A stretch of DNA of 39,711 bases from Clostridium thermobutyricum DSM 4928 (GTDB taxonomy: Bacteria; Bacillota; Clostridia; Clostridiales; Clostridiaceae): assembly GCF_002050515.1 (NCBI RefSeq), contig NZ_LTAY01000029.1, positions 1 to 39,711 of the forward strand. The letters are read 5' to 3'. This document shows, piece by piece, positions 7,812 to 16,635 of this stretch (position 1 is its first letter; every line of letters begins with the position of its first letter). The position numbers were made by a program, and so were the translations under genes. The notes under the pieces were generated by a model. That model saw only the letters and a program-made list of their open reading frames with translations. It was not told the DNA's origin and searched no databases.

Positions 7812-8939
7812 CTATTGTTCTTTAGCTTTTGATTTAGGTTGTTCTTCTGATTGTCCTTTGGTTTCTTCTTTAAACTCTAACACCTCAAAAACTCTTTGTG
7901 GTACTTCAATTTCTTTATTTTTTAATTTTTTCATATAATCATTTAGTGTTCTAAATGTATTTTCAGAAACATTATTTTTTGTTTCTTTAGGATAATTAAA
8001 TGCTCCTTCACTTATACCTAATTCTTTTAAATTTTTAATACCACTTTTAAACTTACCATCTTTAATTTCAGAACATATGTCAAAAATATTTTTATCCATA
8101 TTTTTTATCATTGAAGATATTATTACATCTTTATATTCTGGATAATATTCAGCACAATCTACATCTACTCCTATTGCTTTATTTCCTGATTCTTTTGCAG
8201 CTTTAAATACACCTTTTCCAGCTGCTCCACAAGCCTCAAAAATTATATCGCATCCACTTGAATATAACTCTTTTGCTTTTTCATATGCTTTTTTCTCATC
8301 CTTAAAATCTTCTGTATAACGTACATAAGAATAATCAACAATAGTTTCATATGCTTGCATATTATTTATCTTAACTCCAGCTGCATATCCACTTAAAAAT
8401 CTAACTCCATTTGTATCATTTAATCCACCTATAAAACCTACTTTATTTGACTTTGTCTGTCCACCAGCTATTATCCCCATTAATAGTGCTCCTTCTTCTG
8501 ATTTATATAAGACAGATTTTACATTTCCTTCAGCTACAACTGAATCTACAACTGCAAAATTTCTTGATTTTAATTGCCTTGCTGAAACTTTAACAGATTC
8601 TTTTAACCAATTTCCTAAGACAATTACTAAATTATTATCTAAAGCTGTTTGATTCATTATTTTATTTATAACTTCTGGTTTTTCATCTAAATTTAATAAT
8701 ACTATTTCTGTCTTCATTCCAAGCTCTTTTCCAGCCTTTGTAATGCCTTTTTTCCCTATTTCTAAAAAAGGCTCATTTTTATTATTTTCACATATTAAAG
8801 CAACCTTTAAATCACTATTAAAAAAATTTCTATTTCCAACACTTTTATTAGTACATCCACCTAAGAACATAAGAACATAAAAACACATGACAATTAATAA
8901 CAGAACTACAATCTCTTTATTTCCTTTTATTCTTTCCAT
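7812..8939 (-). CDS. BMP-family (PnrA/Med-like) lipoprotein
   Basis: A 375-aa membrane-anchored substrate-binding-type protein. The N-terminus has a charged start, a long hydrophobic stretch and a lipobox LGGC with the lipid-modified Cys29. The body looks like the basic membrane protein family (PF02608), which includes nucleoside-binding PnrA and B. subtilis Med: note VGFIGGLNDTNGVRFLSGYAAGV, and CDIIFEACGAAGKGVF followed by AIGVDVDCAEY. The last 20 residues are a Lys/Glu/Gln tail. No permease or ATPase gene is adjacent, so the ligand and partner are unknown and a regulatory (Med-like) role is as likely as transport. The AGAAGGTG ribosome site is inside a predicted 10-bp stem. The gene stands alone between the degV terminator and rpoN. 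Confidence 0.8.
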   Translation of the reverse strand: MERIKGNKEIVVLLLIVMCFYVLMFLGGCTNKSVGNRNFFNSDLKVALICENNKNEPFLEIGKKGITKAGKELGMKTEIVLLNLDEKPEVINKIMNQTALDNNLVIVLGNWLKESVKVSARQLKSRNFAVVDSVVAEGNVKSVLYKSEEGALLMGIIAGGQTKSNKVGFIGGLNDTNGVRFLSGYAAGVKINNMQAYETIVDYSYVRYTEDFKDEKKAYEKAKELYSSGCDIIFEACGAAGKGVFKAAKESGNKAIGVDVDCAEYYPEYKDVIISSMIKNMDKNIFDICSEIKDGKFKSGIKNLKELGISEGAFNYPKETKNNVSENTFRTLNDYMKKLKNKEIEVPQRVFEVLEFKEETKGQSEEQPKSKAKEQ

Positions 8940-8948
8940 AAAATCTTC

Positions 8949-8993
8949 ACCTTCTAAAAATACTTTTAAAATATTTTTTCCTCTTTAGAAGGT
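8949..8993 (-). promoter_or_regulatory. Stem that covers the ribosome site of the BMP lipoprotein gene
   Basis: ACCTTCTAAA on the minus strand (8984-8993) pairs perfectly over 10 bp with TTTAGAAGGT (8949-8958), which contains the Shine-Dalgarno sequence. The loop holds a further AAAATA/TATTTT pairing that extends the helix. Folded, the RNA would hide the ribosome site; this suggests translational control, with the signal unknown. Confidence 0.5.
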
Positions 8994-9119
8994 TTTAATT
9001 CATGAGTTGTATAATTTATAAATAAAAATATTTTTATTATAATTTTTTCTCTTTATTTCTTATCCTTTAAATTAATATTATATAGTTTAAATATAAAATC
9101 TAAATTAAATAATATTAAT

Positions 9120-9148
9120 AAAAAAGCCTAGATTAATTTAATCTAGGC
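9120..9148 (-). terminator. Terminator of trmL-degV
   Basis: GCCTAGATTAA and its complement (9126-9148) form an almost loopless perfect inverted repeat, followed on the minus strand by six T. It lies about 27 nt after the degV stop. Confidence 0.85.
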
Positions 9149-9175
9149 ATAAATATAAAAATAAATTATTGCTTT

Positions 9176-10021
9176 TTATTGATTTTCACTTATAAAGAAA
9201 ACTCCAATTGCTTGACGTCCTGAGTGTATTGAAACTGAACATCCAACTGGTCCTTCTATATATTCAATGTTATTTTTTTCTAAGTATTCTATAATTCCAT
9301 CTTTTATTTCTCTATTATCTCCAACACCAACTATTACAACTGGCATATCTTTTACTGGTTTTAATTCCTCCATATCAGAGATAATCTTTTTAACTGCTTT
9401 TTTGTTTCCTCTAACTTTCCCTTTAAGAGACATAACCCCATCTCTTACTTCTAAGATAAGTCTTATTCCTAAAAGTCCTGTAACTACACTTACAGCTTTA
9501 GGAAGTCTTCCTCCTCTTACAAGATTATCAAGAGATTCAAAACTTATAGAACTATCTATTGAACCTTTAACTTTTTCTAACTCTTCAACTATTTCTTCAA
9601 TATTCATTCCAGAATCTCTTAATTTAGCTGCTTTTAAAACTAAAAGCCCAAGTCCAGCTGTTATAGTTTGTGAATCTACTATGTAAACATCATCTGTTTC
9701 TAACATTTGTTTTGCTAAACAAGCAGATTCATATGTTCCACTCATTCCTGATGACATAATTATTGATAAAACTTTATAACCTTCATCAATATATTTTTTA
9801 TAAATTTCTTCAAATCTACTTGGAATTATTTGAGCTGTAGTAGGAAAAACTTCTGTTTTTTCCATTTTATCAAATAATTCATTTGGAGTTATTTCGATTC
9901 CATCTAAATAACTTTCTTCACCAAAATTTATAAGAACTGGCATAACTTCTATGTCTAATTCTCTTAAAAGTTCTTTCGGTAAATCAACTGTACTATCTGT
10001 TATTATTTTTATTTTTTCCAT
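9176..10021 (-). CDS. DegV family fatty-acid-binding protein
   Basis: A cytosolic two-domain DegV protein (281 aa from my start). In Firmicutes these proteins (FakB) hold a fatty acid and present it to the kinase FakA for incorporation into phospholipid. Family marks are the N-terminal KIKIITDSTVDLP, the lipid-contact SSGMSGTYESA near residue 90, and the LVRGGRLPKAVS segment in the second half. I start at the ATG at 10021, which gives the usual family N-terminus and has AGAGGA 9 nt upstream; an in-frame ATG six codons earlier would swallow that site. It lies 19 nt behind trmL, probably one operon. No fakA is in the window, so the fatty-acid partner is not shown here. Confidence 0.9.
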   Translation of the reverse strand: MEKIKIITDSTVDLPKELLRELDIEVMPVLINFGEESYLDGIEITPNELFDKMEKTEVFPTTAQIIPSRFEEIYKKYIDEGYKVLSIIMSSGMSGTYESACLAKQMLETDDVYIVDSQTITAGLGLLVLKAAKLRDSGMNIEEIVEELEKVKGSIDSSISFESLDNLVRGGRLPKAVSVVTGLLGIRLILEVRDGVMSLKGKVRGNKKAVKKIISDMEELKPVKDMPVVIVGVGDNREIKDGIIEYLEKNNIEYIEGPVGCSVSIHSGRQAIGVFFISENQ

Positions 10022-10040
10022 TCCCTTATTTCCTCTCATT

Positions 10041-10502
10041 CTATTTCATATTCGGAAAACCTATTTGCCTTAAAGCTTCATAAGCTATTATTGCAACAGT
10101 GTTTGATAAATTTAAGCTTCTAGTGCTAGTTTTTATCATTGGAACTCTTATACCTTCATGTGCATTATGAACATCTTCAGGCACTCCACAAGTTTCCCTT
10201 CCAAACATTACGAAATCTCCTTCTTTAAACTCAACTTCATCATAATGTTCTCCTCCATGAGTAGTAGCTAAGTATATCTTTTTATCCCCATATTTTTTCA
10301 TAAAGTCTTCATAGCTCTCATGAATTTCAAGATCTAATTCACTCCAGTAATCCAACCCAGCTCTTTTAACTTGCTTATCATCAATTTTAAAACCTAATGG
10401 TTTTATTAAGTGTAGTTTTGATCCTGTTAATACACAAGTCCTTGCAATATTTCCAGTGTTTTGAGGTATCTCTGGTTGATACATAACTATATTTAAATTC
10501 AA
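10041..10502 (-). CDS. trmL: tRNA (cytidine/uridine-34-2'-O)-methyltransferase TrmL
   Basis: A small SPOUT-class methyltransferase that 2'-O-methylates the wobble base of leucine tRNAs with S-adenosylmethionine. The 153 aa show the YQPEIPQNTGNIARTC N-terminus, the MFGRETCGVPE motif near residue 100 and the knotted C-terminal IPMIKTSTRSLNLSNTVAI loop that binds the cofactor. I choose the TTG at 10502: AGAAGG lies exactly 8 nt upstream, while an in-frame GTG at 10511 overlaps that site. The gene is followed closely by degV. A loose 7-bp stem (10539-10568) lies in its leader. Confidence 0.93.
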   Translation of the reverse strand: MNLNIVMYQPEIPQNTGNIARTCVLTGSKLHLIKPLGFKIDDKQVKRAGLDYWSELDLEIHESYEDFMKKYGDKKIYLATTHGGEHYDEVEFKEGDFVMFGRETCGVPEDVHNAHEGIRVPMIKTSTRSLNLSNTVAIIAYEALRQIGFPNMK

Positions 10503-10510
10503 AAAACTCA

Positions 10511-10516
10511 CCTTCT
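10511..10516 (-). promoter_or_regulatory. Ribosome site that fixes the trmL TTG start
   Basis: AGAAGG on the minus strand, 8 nt before the TTG at 10502 and overlapping the competing GTG at 10511. Confidence 0.7.
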
Positions 10517-10649
10517 ATTTCAAGCTTTGTAATTATCATAAGATGAGAAGTCTAAAGCACCCATCTTAATTTTATTTAAATTCTATACAACACATAATAC
10601 TACATGTATTATTTTAAGTCAAAACTTTTTATTTTTAACTAAAAATTCA

Positions 10650-11495
10650 TTAAATATCCTCTTCTCTTAGAATAAATTTTTCAACAGCCTTTCTTACTCC
10701 ATCATTCTTATTCGTATCAGTAACGTAATCAGCTATTTTTTTAAGCTTTGGAATTGCATTTCCCATAGCTATTCCAAGTCCAGCATACTCTATCATAGAA
10801 ACATCATTTTCATTATCACCAATACAAATAACTTCTTCTCTCTTTATTCCATAATAATCAGCTAATATTTTTACTGCATTTCCTTTAGATACTTCTTTCA
10901 TATTTATTTCCATACTTTTATTTCCTGAAGTAAAGTAAGTAATTTCATCTATTTTGCCTATTTCTTTTCTAAACTCTTCCATTCTTTTAGCTGAAGGTGA
11001 GAATACAATAATTTTCGTTACTTTATCACTATATTTTTCCAATGCTTTTAACCATTTTTCTTTTCCTTTTATTGTTCTTAAATTCACTTTAAAATCTTCA
11101 TGGTTTCTTCCTGGTAAAACTATTCTAGCAACAGTTGTACTCACATAACTGTTAGAAATTATACTACTAACAGTATGAAAATGTAATACTATCCTATATT
11201 TATTTGCTAATTCTAAAATCTTTTTAGTTATTTTTTCATTAAAACTACTTCTATATATTATCTCATTACTTCTTTTTTCTCTTATAATAGCTCCATTTGC
11301 CCCTATAACTGGAGAATCTACTCCTACTAACTCAGAAAAATACGCTGCATTATTATAAAGTCTTCCTGTTGTTATTACTATTTGTACTCCTTTTTCTCTT
11401 GCTTTTCTTAAAGCTATTTTACTTTCTTCTGATATTTTTCTTCCCTTCCCTAAAAGAGTACCATCCATATCAATACACATCATTTTATACTTCAT
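10650..11495 (-). CDS. Cof-type HAD-IIB family phosphatase
   Basis: A cytosolic haloacid-dehalogenase-type hydrolase, 281 aa, of the Cof/YwpJ group that acts on sugar phosphates or flavin-type phosphates. Motif I is IDMDGTLL with nucleophile Asp9 and Asp11, motif II is VITTGR, and the C-terminal GDNENDVSMIEYAGLGIAMGNA supplies the Mg2+ ligands. The substrate cannot be told from sequence. I start at the ATG at 11495, with GGAG 8 nt upstream; a start 13 codons earlier would run into the terminator of the gene upstream. It is separated from trmL by about 150 nt. Confidence 0.9.
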   Translation of the reverse strand: MKYKMMCIDMDGTLLGKGRKISEESKIALRKAREKGVQIVITTGRLYNNAAYFSELVGVDSPVIGANGAIIREKRSNEIIYRSSFNEKITKKILELANKYRIVLHFHTVSSIISNSYVSTTVARIVLPGRNHEDFKVNLRTIKGKEKWLKALEKYSDKVTKIIVFSPSAKRMEEFRKEIGKIDEITYFTSGNKSMEINMKEVSKGNAVKILADYYGIKREEVICIGDNENDVSMIEYAGLGIAMGNAIPKLKKIADYVTDTNKNDGVRKAVEKFILREEDI

Positions 11496-11513
11496 ATTTT
11501 CATCTCCATCTAT

Positions 11514-11553
11514 AAAAAAGAGACATTCAAACAAATTAAATTTGATATGCCCC
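11514..11553 (-). terminator. Terminator of the VanW-domain gene
   Basis: GGGGCAT (11547-11553 on minus) pairs through G-U pairs with ATGTCTC (11520-11526), with further A/T pairing inside. Six T follow. It lies 24 nt after the VanW gene stop. Confidence 0.65.
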
Positions 11554-11576
11554 TTAATTATATAAATTTTACCACA

Positions 11577-13076
11577 TTACGTTGTAGTTTCAACTGGTGG
11601 AGCCTCAGATCCTTCTTGCTGTTGTTGCTGCTCTTCTTTATTTGCAGGAACTTCTTCCTTCGGCTTATCTACTTTTATTTCTGGCTTTTTAGTTCCAACT
11701 TTAACAACTGAATCAGTTGTTGCATAAGTATCAGTTGACACTAGTTCTCTTTTTATTAGTTTACCATTTTCGTAAGTTAATTGATAGCCCTTTGACACAT
11801 AGCCTGCTTGACCTTTAGATTGAACTACTCTTTTTCCTTCTTCAAGATTAGAATCTTTCTCTATTTTCTCTTTTGGAGCAATAGTTCTTATTATTTCATT
11901 TTCCATATCATAAGTTTTCCCATTAAGAGCTGATTTATCTCCATAAACATAAAATCTTATTACTTTTCCATCAGATGTTCCCTTAATATAAATTGGAAAA
12001 TCATATGGATTCTTAAATTTATAATCTAAATATCCCCAAGCTACTGTTGCATCAAGACTTGGTTTTGCATAACTAACAGTTAATGAATGATTATGTCTTT
12101 CTGTAGGTCTAATATTAGCTCTCATCATTGCTCTATAAAGTGCTGATGATACTTGACATATTCCTCCACCAATATCCATTTCAACTTTGTTATTTATATA
12201 AACTGGCGCTTGTTTATATTTACTTTTATCAGTAGAAGTTGCCTTATCATAACTAAATTCTTCTCCTGGCATTAATACTGTTCCATCTACAAAACCAACA
12301 GCTGCTTGAACATTTGCTGATCTTTCTGGTGTAGATGTTGCAAAAGAAGACTCAAAGCTTCCCATTACATCTTTTATTTTTGACAGTTCTTCTTTAGTTA
12401 CTTTTGGTTTTGACTCTACGTAATTTAAGTTTATTATTGTTGGATTTTCTAAATCACCATTTAAATTTTCTTTTAATGAATTGTTTAACTCTTCAACTTC
12501 TAATTTTTTCCCTAATGTTTCTTCTGTAATATTCTTGCTTGAACCAACTATATTTATAGTTGCATTTTTAGGTTCTATATTAAGGTTTTTTTGAGCATTT
12601 TCTTTTAGTTTTCCCAACTTTTTATCATTATATAAAAATTCTATTTCTAACTCTTTATTTTCTTTTCCTTTTATAATTTTATTTTGCTTAAATATACTTT
12701 TGTCTTTTCCATATTTAACAGCATCATCTACGGCTTTATCTACATTATATTTTCCCTCAATATCTTTATATTTACCTTTATATTCTTTATCATCTACTTT
12801 AATTACTATATCCTTATTGGAAATTTTATCATTAAGATTATCATTTAGAATATTTTTAGCTTCTTCAGCTGATTTTCCTGATAAATCTATACCTTTAACT
12901 GTTACTCCTGGATATATTTTATAATTCCAATCATTTAAATTATTTTTTATATTGGCAACATAGACTCCACCAGCTATTGCCACAGTTAATACACTTACTG
13001 TTGCAATACTTACACTTTTTTTATTTTTTTTCATAAAAGTAAGAAATCCCCTATCTTCACCACTTTTATTTCCCAC
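11577..13076 (-). CDS. VanW/G5-domain cell-surface protein with peptidoglycan-binding repeats
   Basis: A 499-aa predicted surface protein. One N-terminal membrane segment (about 20-42, VSIATVSVLTVAIAGGVYVA) anchors an outside region of two YoaR-like putative peptidoglycan-binding repeats (about 55-230), a VanW domain (about 240-375, with GGGICQVSSALY and ERHNHSLTVSY), a G5-like domain (about 385-450) and a Pro/Gln/Glu-rich tail ending in threonines. VanW accompanies some vancomycin-resistance clusters but its biochemical role is not established. The start is GTG with GGGGG 9 nt upstream; the ATG 15 codons later is an alternative. It has its own terminator and lies downstream of a two-component system and muramidase, so a cell-wall role is likely. 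Confidence 0.88.
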   Translation of the reverse strand: MGNKSGEDRGFLTFMKKNKKSVSIATVSVLTVAIAGGVYVANIKNNLNDWNYKIYPGVTVKGIDLSGKSAEEAKNILNDNLNDKISNKDIVIKVDDKEYKGKYKDIEGKYNVDKAVDDAVKYGKDKSIFKQNKIIKGKENKELEIEFLYNDKKLGKLKENAQKNLNIEPKNATINIVGSSKNITEETLGKKLEVEELNNSLKENLNGDLENPTIINLNYVESKPKVTKEELSKIKDVMGSFESSFATSTPERSANVQAAVGFVDGTVLMPGEEFSYDKATSTDKSKYKQAPVYINNKVEMDIGGGICQVSSALYRAMMRANIRPTERHNHSLTVSYAKPSLDATVAWGYLDYKFKNPYDFPIYIKGTSDGKVIRFYVYGDKSALNGKTYDMENEIIRTIAPKEKIEKDSNLEEGKRVVQSKGQAGYVSKGYQLTYENGKLIKRELVSTDTYATTDSVVKVGTKKPEIKVDKPKEEVPANKEEQQQQQEGSEAPPVETTT

Positions 13077-13155
13077 ACTTTTTTCCCCCTATTTTTTTGT
13101 ATAAATTAAAATTTATTAGATAATTACATACTAATTATACATTATTTATTAACAA

Positions 13156-13184
13156 ATTATAAGTATAATTTATAACTCTTTAAA
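13156..13184 (-). promoter_or_regulatory. Candidate promoter of the VanW-domain gene
   Basis: TATAAT (13156-13161) lies 17 nt from TTTAAA (13179-13184) on the minus strand. A second TATAAT is at 13134-13139. The region is so AT-rich that the choice is uncertain. Confidence 0.35.
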
Positions 13185-13215
13185 AAATACTTTTAACCAT
13201 GTTCCAAATAATAGA

Positions 13216-13266
13216 AGCTATCTTAAGAATAACTTTTATTTTAAATATAGTTATTTTAAGATAGCT
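13216..13266 (-). other. Long hairpin after the GH25 gene
   Basis: AGCTATCTTAA-AATAAC pairs with its complement over 17 bp with a single bulged base (13216-13266), 14 nt past the GH25 stop. No T-run follows on either strand. It probably marks the 3' end of the RR-HK-GH25 message, by protection or weak termination. Confidence 0.6.
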
Positions 13267-13280
13267 AAAAAACTTTTATT

Positions 13281-14228
13281 TTATAATTTTAAAGTAACTT
13301 TACTTCTAACTTGTGATGCATTTCCTTCATAATCAAAAGCTTCTATAGAGAAAGTAATATTTCTTCCATGTGGCTTATATAGCTTAGTAATTGGTATTCT
13401 ATATGAAGTATCTTGCCTATCTACTGTTCCAATCCAATAATTATCTGCAAAAATATTATATCCAGCTAAATCTATATCACTATTTTTAGTCCAAGATAAA
13501 TAAACATTTCCATTTGAAACACTAGCTTTAAAGTTTTGTACTTGTCTTGGTTGAGTTAAAAGATCTAAATTATTTGGTCCCCAGTTAGCATCTACTGGGT
13601 TATCTACACCATCTATTTGTTGACTATCAGTATATTGCCAAATTCTCCATCTTGTCCATCCCCCTGCATTTGGTGGGAAAGGAGGATTACCTGGTATTCT
13701 CGTATACATAGCTACCCAAAGTGGCATATTATTTAAAGGATATGTTCCATCACTTGATTGGAAGTTATTATTGTCTTGAATAAAGAATACAGATGCGTAA
13801 AGCATAAGTCTTCTTCTTGTTTTAGATTCGAATCTATTTCTAAATCTATTAATCCATCTTAATAATGCATCAGTGTTCATATTAGGATTCATAGGCTCCT
13901 CTATATCTAAAACTGGCATTAAAGGTCCATAATTTTTATTTCCATAAGCTCTTTGCAATATGTCTATAAAATCATCACATTGCATATCTGCAGTGCTTAA
14001 ATCATATGACGGAATTCCATAATGATATCCCCCTGATTTAATTCCATATTTTTTACACTCCGCTGCAAACTCTAAAAACTTTCTGTCTACTCTAAAGTAA
14101 CCTGCTCTTGACCCTGAAGATCTTAAATAAATAAAATCAACTTTTGATGAAAGTACTTGGAAATTAGGATTTTGAGAATATTCATTTAAATCTATTCCAA
14201 AAGTACTATTAGGATTTCTATCTTGCAT
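13281..14228 (-). CDS. GH25 muramidase with C-terminal fibronectin-III-like domain
   Basis: A predicted N,O-acetylmuramidase that cleaves the MurNAc-GlcNAc bond of peptidoglycan. The GH25 domain covers about residues 8-215, with the catalytic-face acids Asp13 (GIDLNEYS) and Asp108/Glu110 (VLDIEEP), SGGYHYG and the closing WRIWQYTDS. Residues about 225-315 resemble a fibronectin type III domain (VYLSWTKNSDIDLAGYNIF). There is no signal peptide or membrane segment in the 315 aa. It starts 50 nt after the histidine kinase stop with GGAGG before the ATG, and probably shares the two-component operon. An 11-bp A/T stem (14238-14268) lies in that gap. Without a signal peptide it would need lysis, a holin-like route or mother-cell expression to reach the wall. 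Confidence 0.88.
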   Translation of the reverse strand: MQDRNPNSTFGIDLNEYSQNPNFQVLSSKVDFIYLRSSGSRAGYFRVDRKFLEFAAECKKYGIKSGGYHYGIPSYDLSTADMQCDDFIDILQRAYGNKNYGPLMPVLDIEEPMNPNMNTDALLRWINRFRNRFESKTRRRLMLYASVFFIQDNNNFQSSDGTYPLNNMPLWVAMYTRIPGNPPFPPNAGGWTRWRIWQYTDSQQIDGVDNPVDANWGPNNLDLLTQPRQVQNFKASVSNGNVYLSWTKNSDIDLAGYNIFADNYWIGTVDRQDTSYRIPITKLYKPHGRNITFSIEAFDYEGNASQVRSKVTLKL

Positions 14229-14278
14229 ATTTCCTCCAAAAATAATATTGCTATTATATATTATTTTTGAATTTTGAA

Positions 14279-15865
14279 TTAGTTACTAATAATTTTAAGC
14301 TTTATATAAAAAGTTATATCATTCCCCACACATTCAGCCCACATATGACCTCCATGCATATTTACTATACTTTTTGCTATTGCAAGTCCAAGCCCAGTTC
14401 CTCCACTTTCTGTTGCACGTGATTCATCCCCTCTATAAAATCTATCAAAAAGCTTATTAAGCTTATCTTGTTCTATATTATCTCCTCTATTTCTAACAGA
14501 AATAACTGCTTCTCCTTCATTTTCGTAAAGTCCTATTATTACAGTTCCTGGCTTATAAGAATATTTAGAAGCATTGCTAAGAATATTTTCTAATACTCTT
14601 ACCATTTTATTTGGATCTAACTTACAAATTATTTTATCATCTATTATATTTTTTAAAAGAATTAAATCATTTTCTTCAAAAATCGGTGTCATCTCATCAG
14701 CTATTTGTGAAACAATGTTACTTAGATTAACTCTTGTCTTTTCTATTTTCATTTCTGCATTATTTAATTTAGTATATTCAAATAAATCTTCAATTAATAT
14801 CTTAAGTTTTTCAGATTTATTAAATGCTATATTTAAATATTCATTCATTTCTTCTTCATTTTTATATCTTTTATCTTTTAATAAACCTATATATCCCATT
14901 ATTGAAGTTAATGGAGTTCTTAAATCATGAGAAACATTAGTTATAAGTTCTGACTTGGTTTTTTCTGCTGCTCTTTCTGATTTAATTTTCTTTTCTATTT
15001 CACTTGCCATTAAATTTATATTATTTGCTATATTTGAAACTTCATCTGCCCCTCTAATTTTTACTCTATATGATAAATCACCATTAGCTATAATTTTTAT
15101 TCCATCTGAAATTTCATCTAACTCTTTTACTTTCTTATTTATTATATATAAAAATGTAATAATAAATATTAAAGTTCCAACTAAAAGTCCTAACAACTCA
15201 TTTGTTTGTTTATATTCGTTTGTTCTTACAACAATCTCTGGAACTCCTTCATATATAAAGTAGTATTCTTTCCCTCCAATTTTTATTGGAAACATTTTGG
15301 TCATTTGCTTTGGTGAATATGAATTTATTCTTTTTTCTCCTGAACCTACTCTTTCTTCAACATATTCTGTGTCCTGATTAGGCATTTCACTAGCATTTAC
15401 TAAAAGCTGAAATATACTAAATTGTGTTTCTTTTGCATCAGGACTTTTATAAATTACTTTACCATCTAAATCAGTTATATATCCTTTATGATTTTCTCCT
15501 AAGGATAAATTTTCAGATTTAAAAAATTCACTGAAAAATTTACTATCTTCTATAGTTATATTTCCTTCCTCTACTTTCATCTTTAAACCTTCTGCTGCTG
15601 ATTTTGCAGATTCAGTAAAGGCTTCTATTCCTACAATAGTCTCAACAGTCCTTCTGTTTTCTGAAAAAAATAGTCTTGAAGAAACCACTGCCCCTATTAA
15701 ACTAATTATAAGGCAAAATCCAACTAAAAATATTAATTCATATTTTAAGTTTGTTCTAATCTTATCAGATACTTTATTAAAATTCTCATTTCCTTTTATA
15801 TAAAATTTTGATTTTGTAATTTTTTCTTTTAGTTTTTCGATCCTCTCTATCCTCAAACCTATCAC
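14279..15865 (-). CDS. VanS-like sensor histidine kinase
   Basis: A membrane sensor kinase of 528 aa. Two transmembrane segments (about 42-66 and 223-243) bracket an extracytoplasmic sensor domain of about 155 residues. A HAMP linker follows (to about 295), then the HisKA dimerisation domain with the phospho-accepting His313 in VSHDLRTPLTS, and the ATPase domain with NILSNASKYS, the GTGLGLAIAKSIV box and the final HGG segment. The kinase core resembles the VanS/PhoR group, but the sensor domain is not recognisable. The GTG start follows the regulator stop codon directly; a TTG three codons later is possible. Its partner is the response regulator gene just upstream. Confidence 0.92.
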   Translation of the reverse strand: MIGLRIERIEKLKEKITKSKFYIKGNENFNKVSDKIRTNLKYELIFLVGFCLIISLIGAVVSSRLFFSENRRTVETIVGIEAFTESAKSAAEGLKMKVEEGNITIEDSKFFSEFFKSENLSLGENHKGYITDLDGKVIYKSPDAKETQFSIFQLLVNASEMPNQDTEYVEERVGSGEKRINSYSPKQMTKMFPIKIGGKEYYFIYEGVPEIVVRTNEYKQTNELLGLLVGTLIFIITFLYIINKKVKELDEISDGIKIIANGDLSYRVKIRGADEVSNIANNINLMASEIEKKIKSERAAEKTKSELITNVSHDLRTPLTSIMGYIGLLKDKRYKNEEEMNEYLNIAFNKSEKLKILIEDLFEYTKLNNAEMKIEKTRVNLSNIVSQIADEMTPIFEENDLILLKNIIDDKIICKLDPNKMVRVLENILSNASKYSYKPGTVIIGLYENEGEAVISVRNRGDNIEQDKLNKLFDRFYRGDESRATESGGTGLGLAIAKSIVNMHGGHMWAECVGNDITFYIKLKIISN

Positions 15866-16570
15866 CTACTTATCAATTTTATAACCTACTCCCCACACAG
15901 TCTTTATAAATCTTGGTTTTCTTGAATCTTCCTCTACCTTTTCTCTTATTTTTCTTATATGAACCATAACAGTATTATCTGATTCTAAATATTCTTGCTT
16001 CCATACACTTTCATAAATATTTGCTATTGAAAATACTTTTCCTTTATTTTTTGCTAATAAAGTTATTATTTCAAATTCAGTTGGAGTTAACTTTATTAAT
16101 TCATCTCCTTTATAAACTTGGTGCAAATCTAATTTTATTACTAAATCATCAATTACTATCTCATTTTCTAATTTTACGCCTTCTGAATAACTAGACATAT
16201 TTTTATATCTATTATATTTTCTTAAGTGTGATTTTACTCTTGCTATTAATTCAAGTGCATTAAATGGCTTACTTATATAATCATCAGCTCCCATATTAAG
16301 CCCAAATATTTTATCAATATCTTCACTTTTAGCTGAAAGCATTATTACAGGAAGCTCACTTTTTTCTCTTATTTTTATACAAGTTTGAATTCCATCTAAT
16401 TTAGGCATCATAACATCTAATATAACTAAATCAATTTCTTCTCTATTTAAAATTTCTAAAGCTTCTAGTCCATTTTCGCTTTTAAATATTTCATAACCTT
16501 CACTTTTTAAATAAATTTCTATTAAATCTCTAATTTCTTTTTCATCATCAACAATAAGAATTTTTTCCAT
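15866..16570 (-). CDS. OmpR/VanR-family response regulator
   Basis: A 234-aa cytosolic DNA-binding regulator. The receiver domain (1-115) has the acidic pair in VDDEKE, phospho-acceptor Asp52 in LVILDVMMP, and conserved Lys in DDYISKPFN. The C-terminal winged helix (about 135-232) carries LTPTEFEIITLLAKNKGKVFS and ends in FIKTVWGVGYKID. Its stop abuts the kinase start, so the two are co-translated. GGGGGGA precedes the ATG. Targets are unknown; the co-transcribed GH25 enzyme and nearby ddl and VanW genes suggest cell-wall stress. A direct repeat upstream may be an autoregulatory site. Confidence 0.94.
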   Translation of the reverse strand: MEKILIVDDEKEIRDLIEIYLKSEGYEIFKSENGLEALEILNREEIDLVILDVMMPKLDGIQTCIKIREKSELPVIMLSAKSEDIDKIFGLNMGADDYISKPFNALELIARVKSHLRKYNRYKNMSSYSEGVKLENEIVIDDLVIKLDLHQVYKGDELIKLTPTEFEIITLLAKNKGKVFSIANIYESVWKQEYLESDNTVMVHIRKIREKVEEDSRKPRFIKTVWGVGYKIDK

Positions 16571-16635
16571 CTTAATCCCCCCAATTTATACTCTAATGTT
16601 AACTTCTACTTCTTAATTTTTATCTAAGGTTTTTA

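Noticed and set aside
11496..11534. Longer Cof phosphatase with a 13-residue extension
   Set aside because: The extension reads into the terminator hairpin of the upstream gene, and the internal ATG has GGAG at 8 nt.
13216..13266. Strong Rho-independent terminator after GH25
   Set aside because: The stem is excellent but neither strand has a T-run after it, so it is listed as a hairpin only.
14238..14268. Terminator between the histidine kinase and GH25
   Set aside because: The 11-bp arms are A/T only and run into the GH25 ribosome site with few T; read-through is expected.
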